Shown here one piece after another: positions 5,681 through 9,166 of a stretch of DNA of 9,166 nt. The stretch lies in assembly GCA_016927675.1 (NCBI GenBank), contig JAFGMF010000055.1, forward strand, positions 1 through 9,166. Reading direction: 5' to 3'. Under the pieces are notes generated by a model. It did not search any database. It worked only from the letters and a program-made list of their open reading frames with translations, and had not been told where the DNA came from. Each line of letters begins with the position of its first letter. The stretch's first letter is position 1. Made by a program: the position numbers and the translations under genes. The DNA is from Candidatus Cloacimonadota bacterium. Lineage in GTDB: Bacteria; Cloacimonadota; Cloacimonadia; Cloacimonadales; TCS61.

Positions 5681-7687
5681 ATGATATTTATTCTGATATT
5701 GATCATAAGTTTTGTAATCGGTTTGCTTTTTTACAGAAAAACCGTGCCTGAAATCGATTCACTTTCCAAGCTGCTGCTGGTAGTTCTGCGCAGTATTTCT
5801 CTGGCCATTGTGCTTTTACTGTTACTCAATCCAATCCTGTATCTGGTACGCATTGAATCTGTAAAACCTCTGATCATTCTGCTTAAAGACAGATCTGCCA
5901 GTATGGAACTAATGGCAAAGGATGAACCTAAGACAGAAATTATATCCCCCTTTGAAGATAAAATTCACAAGCTTTATGGATCCAGACATTACAATTTGCA
6001 GGAGTATGATTTTGCAGATGGTATCGATGGTGACACCGGCATTACCAATTTAACGAAAACAATGGAAGAGTTGATCAAGAAACACGGGAGCCGTGATCTT
6101 AAGCAGATATTTTTAAGTAGTGACGGCTGGTTCAAAGATACCGATCTGAGCATTCTTGATGAAATAAATGTTCCGGTAACCTGCTATGATCCTCAGATTA
6201 ATCTGATCAATGCAGATCTGGAGATCTCTAATATATCTCATAATAAGAGCACGTACAAAGATGAGATCACACCTGTTATAATTGATATCTATGCAGAAGG
6301 TTACCGCGGATCAGCTGAGCTTTTAATGGTGAGTGAAGGTAAAATTCTGAAGAAAGAGAGTGTAGATTTTAAAAATTCCGGTTTTCAGCAACTGGTTTTG
6401 GAGCACGAATTTGAAGGATCAGGTCTGATCCCCTTCTCAATCGAGATCAAGGCTGATTCGTTGGTAGAAAACAATAATCATAATAATAATTATCCATCAG
6501 CAATTCAAGTACTTGATAGTCGTTTAAAAGCTATAGTGATTTCTGATAAACTGAACTGGGATACACGATTTATTTTATCATCATTAAAAGATGATAATCG
6601 TTGGGAAAGCATCAGTCTGGTTAAAGATAACGCTATTTTCCTGAAAGGCAGAGAGATCGTCACACTTTCTTCTCAACTCGAGAATACTGTTCTGATGATA
6701 CTAATAAACGGAGGTAATCTGACTTTGGACAATGCAGAGCTGGGAATGCTAACACAGTATTTGCAGAATGGAGGTGGGCTTTGTTTCTTCGGTAAAATTC
6801 CTGAGAACATGACCCAGATCCTGCCGGCCAAACCAACAATTATAAAAGACAGGTTTGACGGCGTGCTTCAGTTCACGTCTAAAAGTCTGGAATATAATAC
6901 TTTCAGTTTGATTGATAAACAGATTCAAGATAATATTCCGCCAGTAAGCTACTATTATGTGACGCCCCGCCTGGAGGCTCAGGTACTGGCAATCATTAAC
7001 AATGAGCAGCAAACTCCAGCAGTAATTTTTTCTCATTATGAACAGGGCAAAGTATTGTATTTCTCATTTCTACATCTATGGAAATGGCAGTTATGGACTG
7101 GAGAAAATCATTATAGGGAATTCATCAGTAATATCTGTCAATGGATAGGACAGCGTAATTCAGAGAGATTTTATGCTTTTCCGGAGCGAAACAGTTATTT
7201 CGCGGGAGAGACAGTGCGGATATATTTGAAAGCTTATGATGAGAAGTTGATCCCGGTATCTGATCTAAATGCCAGAATAAAGCTATTTGATCAGACCGGA
7301 AAAATGGCTACTGAAAAATATATGATATCAGAAGTAGATGATTATCTGACAGAGCTCTCCGGATTGGAAGCTGGTGATTACAGTTTTTCCATTATCGATG
7401 ATCAAACCGGGCAGGAGGCTTCCGGAGAATTTATCGTAAGTGCAGCTAATCCGGAAAGCCGGGATCAGGGATTCAATCTGTCAATCCTCAGTTACATTTC
7501 CGAACTTACCGGTGGTAAGATTTATGATCCGCAGGAATTGGAATCCATGATTTCTGAAGATTTCACGCCTAGAGAAGAGGAATTAAAAACAGAGATTCCA
7601 ATTTACAAGAAATGGTATCTGATCGCAATCTTCATCATCGTCTTTTCACTTGAACTGTATCTTAGAAAACGATGGGGTTTACTTTGA
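5681..7687 (+). CDS. membrane-anchored protein with VWA-like and glutamine-amidotransferase-like domains
   Basis: A 668-residue protein of unknown function. Two transmembrane helices come first (about 1-18 and 31-56), and a third lies near the C-terminus (about 645-660) followed by the basic end LRKRWGLL. Most of the protein lies between helices 2 and 3, presumably on the periplasmic side. Residues 63-180 resemble a von Willebrand A domain with MIDAS-type metal residues: Asp70-Ser72-Ser74 in LKDRSASM, Thr122 in GITNLT, and Asp148 in LSSDGW. A probable beta-sandwich follows to about 265, then an Asn-rich linker (264-270). From about 282 to 490 the pattern (AIVISDKLNWDTRF, NGGGLCFFG, GKVLYFSFLHLWKW) resembles class I glutamine-amidotransferase-like domains, with no obvious catalytic Cys. 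A second beta-sandwich spans about 497-588. This layout recalls uncharacterised proteins encoded near MoxR/Bat genes in FCB bacteria. The ATG lies 5 nt after the radical SAM stop, so coupling is likely. Confidence 0.75.
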   Translation: MIFILILIISFVIGLLFYRKTVPEIDSLSKLLLVVLRSISLAIVLLLLLNPILYLVRIESVKPLIILLKDRSASMELMAKDEPKTEIISPFEDKIHKLYGSRHYNLQEYDFADGIDGDTGITNLTKTMEELIKKHGSRDLKQIFLSSDGWFKDTDLSILDEINVPVTCYDPQINLINADLEISNISHNKSTYKDEITPVIIDIYAEGYRGSAELLMVSEGKILKKESVDFKNSGFQQLVLEHEFEGSGLIPFSIEIKADSLVENNNHNNNYPSAIQVLDSRLKAIVISDKLNWDTRFILSSLKDDNRWESISLVKDNAIFLKGREIVTLSSQLENTVLMILINGGNLTLDNAELGMLTQYLQNGGGLCFFGKIPENMTQILPAKPTIIKDRFDGVLQFTSKSLEYNTFSLIDKQIQDNIPPVSYYYVTPRLEAQVLAIINNEQQTPAVIFSHYEQGKVLYFSFLHLWKWQLWTGENHYREFISNICQWIGQRNSERFYAFPERNSYFAGETVRIYLKAYDEKLIPVSDLNARIKLFDQTGKMATEKYMISEVDDYLTELSGLEAGDYSFSIIDDQTGQEASGEFIVSAANPESRDQGFNLSILSYISELTGGKIYDPQELESMISEDFTPREEELKTEIPIYKKWYLIAIFIIVFSLELYLRKRWGLL

Positions 7688-7694
7688 TCAGAAT

Positions 7695-7874
7695 TTATCC
7701 CAGAGGTTTACCGCCAACTCCGAAATTCTCCCGGGGAACTTCATCAATCCTTATATAAACTGCAGCTTCCGATTTCCCGGTAATATCAGCAATCACTTTT
7801 GTAAGTTCTGTGATCAATCTCAATTTCTGATCTCTGGTTAAACTACCCGCATTCTCAACCGTTAAAACTGGCAT
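7695..7874 (-). CDS. small tautomerase, 4-oxalocrotonate tautomerase superfamily
   Basis: A 59-residue protein starting MPVLTVENAG. Members of this superfamily use the N-terminal Pro, exposed after Met removal, as catalytic base in keto-enol tautomerisation or related chemistry, usually as hexamers. Here Pro1 is present. The sequence aligns without gaps to Pseudomonas 4-oxalocrotonate tautomerase through FGVGG (Phe50 to Gly54). The two substrate-binding arginines of that enzyme are replaced: position 11 is Leu and position 39 is Tyr. The true substrate is therefore unknown; the pattern is closer to DmpI-like members. A longer frame back to 7961 exists, but it would bury Pro1 and overlap the upstream barrel gene. 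The ATG at 7874 has an AGGAG site at correct spacing and gives a family-typical length. It lies 16 nt downstream of the barrel gene on the same strand, and its stop faces that of the VWA-like gene across 7 nt. Confidence 0.88.
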   Translation of the reverse strand: MPVLTVENAGSLTRDQKLRLITELTKVIADITGKSEAAVYIRIDEVPRENFGVGGKPLG

Positions 7875-7880
7875 CTTAAT

Positions 7881-7885
7881 CTCCT
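7881..7885 (-). promoter_or_regulatory. ribosome binding site deciding the tautomerase start
   Basis: On the minus strand AGGAG occupies 7885-7881, 6 nt before the ATG at 7874. It lies between the stop of the barrel gene (7893-7891) and the start of the tautomerase. It supports the short protein with N-terminal Met-Pro over the longer open frame. Confidence 0.8.
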
Positions 7886-7890
7886 GTAAA

Positions 7891-9144
7891 TCATTGAGTT
7901 CCAAATTTCCAGACAATTCGGCTGCCCAAAGATAATCCTTTGGCGTGATTGAAAAAACCATGATAAAAAGTCGTAAATACTAAGATATCAATTTTTCGGG
8001 ATTGATAACCCGACATGATCTGATAAGATATTTGTGGTTTAAATCCAAAGCTGATTTCCAATGGTATTTTCCGGTTGATTGTACAACCTATTCCGGCTGT
8101 AAAACCGCGGGTATATTCATGATCAGAAGAACTGTAGCTGGTTTTTAAATACAGGTTTCGATAGAATTCATGGATCAGTTCCATCCGCAAAGTCGGAGAG
8201 AATTTTACGGTTTTATGTGCCAGTCGCAAAGAGTCATTTTCGGATGATTCATCAAAGGGATCATAATCATCAGAATGAAAATAGAGAAGATAATCGACAA
8301 ATGTGCCGTCATAGGCTCCGCCGGCCAGATTTTTCAGATTCATCCGGGCAAGAATATCATCCAGGTGAAGGCTGAACTCACCCAAAGGATACTTAAACAG
8401 CAGTCCGAGTCCAAAACCCATTCCGAGATTTCCGCTCGATTCCTCATCGGTATAATGATAAGCTGCTTCATAATCATAATAGAGACTATCGGTAAATGAA
8501 CCGAAATGCTGCCTGCTCCTGTCCAGCTTACCATACTTTAAGGGATAATAGAAATTTACATTAATCCCCAGAGCAAGAGAAGCGTTTAGCTGATTCTTCC
8601 AGAAAGCGGAATCAGTAGATATTCCCAGTAGTTTTTCGAGGAAAAATTCATCCGGCATTGCTGCAGAAAGTGATAATTTAACGTAAGCATGGCCCCTGCT
8701 TCCTTCTCCGGCTGTAAAATTATAATCGTGATTGGTTTGATTGCCGTATAAAGCCAATCTGGTATACTGTTTATCCAGGATTTTACCGGTAAAAAAAGCG
8801 TTAGTTGAGATTTTCAATTGATAATTTCTAAATCCTCCACTCAAGATTACAGCTTCTCCCCCGCCTCGAACATGTAAATCCGAAGCTGTAAGCATTTTCT
8901 TTTCTGATTCCGAAAGAGTCTTATTATCCTGATTACGGGTTTTGTTAAAAAGCTCAAGATCCGAAAAACGCAGAAGTGAATTTTGAGCTGTCAGCTGACT
9001 GGTAAGAAGCGGAATCTCTATTTCCCAGCCTTGACGCCAGGCGGAAGCTGCCGGATTATCGGGAAATTGACTGAGATAACCAGACAAACCCGATGTGATT
9101 ATCATAAATAACAGCAACAAATTGTAACGTTTTTGGTTAGCCAG
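7891..9144 (-). CDS. predicted secreted outer-membrane beta-barrel protein, possible CTG start
   Basis: I do not recognise a named family with certainty. From a CTG at 9144 the protein has 417 residues and opens MANQKRYNLLLLFMIITSGL, a good Sec signal peptide: basic n-region, hydrophobic core, likely cleavage near residues 22-26. The mature part opens QFPDNPAASAWRQGWEIEIP and then shows many alternating polar/hydrophobic strands rich in Gly, Tyr and Phe (for example LGMGFGLGLLFKYP and HEYTRGFTAGIGC). Acidic loops (HSDDYDPFDESSENDS) and an aromatic strand near the C-terminus (GSRIVWKFGTQ) also fit a barrel. It resembles uncharacterised FCB-group outer-membrane proteins such as the DUF5723/TraF-like group. 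The first TTG (9120) would give a signal peptide without positive charge. CTG at 9144 has AAAGGAG 6 nt upstream. The frame stays open to the window edge, so a start beyond 9166 is also possible. Confidence 0.7.
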   Translation of the reverse strand: MANQKRYNLLLLFMIITSGLSGYLSQFPDNPAASAWRQGWEIEIPLLTSQLTAQNSLLRFSDLELFNKTRNQDNKTLSESEKKMLTASDLHVRGGGEAVILSGGFRNYQLKISTNAFFTGKILDKQYTRLALYGNQTNHDYNFTAGEGSRGHAYVKLSLSAAMPDEFFLEKLLGISTDSAFWKNQLNASLALGINVNFYYPLKYGKLDRSRQHFGSFTDSLYYDYEAAYHYTDEESSGNLGMGFGLGLLFKYPLGEFSLHLDDILARMNLKNLAGGAYDGTFVDYLLYFHSDDYDPFDESSENDSLRLAHKTVKFSPTLRMELIHEFYRNLYLKTSYSSSDHEYTRGFTAGIGCTINRKIPLEISFGFKPQISYQIMSGYQSRKIDILVFTTFYHGFFNHAKGLSLGSRIVWKFGTQ

Positions 9145-9150
9145 ATCAAT

Positions 9151-9157
9151 CTCCTTT
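9151..9157 (-). promoter_or_regulatory. Shine-Dalgarno site of the barrel gene
   Basis: On the minus strand AAAGGAG spans 9157-9151. No in-frame ATG, GTG or TTG lies at usable distance downstream of it. The in-frame CTG at 9144-9142 is 6 nt away, an ideal spacing. An ATT codon immediately after the site is too close. This suggests a non-standard CTG start. Confidence 0.55.
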
Positions 9158-9166
9158 CTCGTTGAT

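Noticed and set aside
6463..6492. AAT-rich low-complexity stretch that could be a simple repeat.
   Set aside because: It encodes a short Asn-rich linker (ENNNHNNN) between domains of the VWA-like protein. The repeat is brief and imperfect, with no sign of an independent element.
7670..7702. Possible bidirectional terminator between the convergent VWA-like and tautomerase genes (TGGGGT ... ATCCCA).
   Set aside because: Only six pairs, one of them G-T, around a loop of about 20 nt, and no T-run on either side. The genes are separated by just 7 nt, so termination probably occurs elsewhere.
7695..7961. A longer 88-residue minus-strand protein starting at 7961.
   Set aside because: It overlaps the barrel gene and hides the catalytic Pro1. 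The ATG at 7874 has a good ribosome site and gives the family-typical length.

Overview
The window is densely coding and A+T-leaning. It looks like chromosomal DNA of a diderm (Gram-negative-type) bacterium. The evidence is housekeeping fatty-acid synthesis genes on one side and, on the other, a secreted protein with an outer-membrane beta-barrel character. Several proteins resemble FCB-group families (Cloacimonadota or Bacteroidota-like), but this lineage guess rests on remembered family resemblance and is weak. There are no mobile elements, tRNA or rRNA genes, or CRISPR arrays.

Bases 1-3906 (+) hold a type II fatty acid synthase cluster in the order fabH (5' end cut off by the window), fabD, fabG, acpP, fabF. 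Gaps are 3 to about 60 nt. FabD loads malonyl onto the acyl carrier protein made by acpP. FabH starts chains, FabF extends them and FabG performs the first reduction. All expected catalytic residues inside the window are present. The dehydratase (FabZ/FabA) and enoyl reductase are not here. FabG has sequence signs of NADH rather than NADPH preference. A strong 11-bp hairpin sits between acpP and fabF.

Bases 3925-7687 (+) continue on the same strand with small gaps. First comes rnc (RNase III), which has a TTG start and a 12-bp AGCG-tetraloop hairpin in its first codons. Next is a stand-alone radical SAM protein related to the Elp3 catalytic core but without the acetyltransferase domain. Last is a 668-residue membrane-anchored protein with a VWA-like metal site and a glutamine-amidotransferase-like domain. 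No promoter or terminator is evident between fabH and base 7687, so the whole run could be one transcription unit.

Bases 7695-9166 (-) are convergent with the above. A predicted secreted outer-membrane beta-barrel protein is followed 16 nt later by a 59-residue tautomerase of the 4-oxalocrotonate tautomerase superfamily. The tautomerase keeps the catalytic Pro but lacks both canonical Arg residues. The barrel gene appears to start at a CTG codon.

No wholly new system is evident. The most interesting signals are the hairpin at the start of the RNase III gene, the acpP-fabF hairpin, the cofactor signature of FabG and the unassigned genes downstream of rnc.
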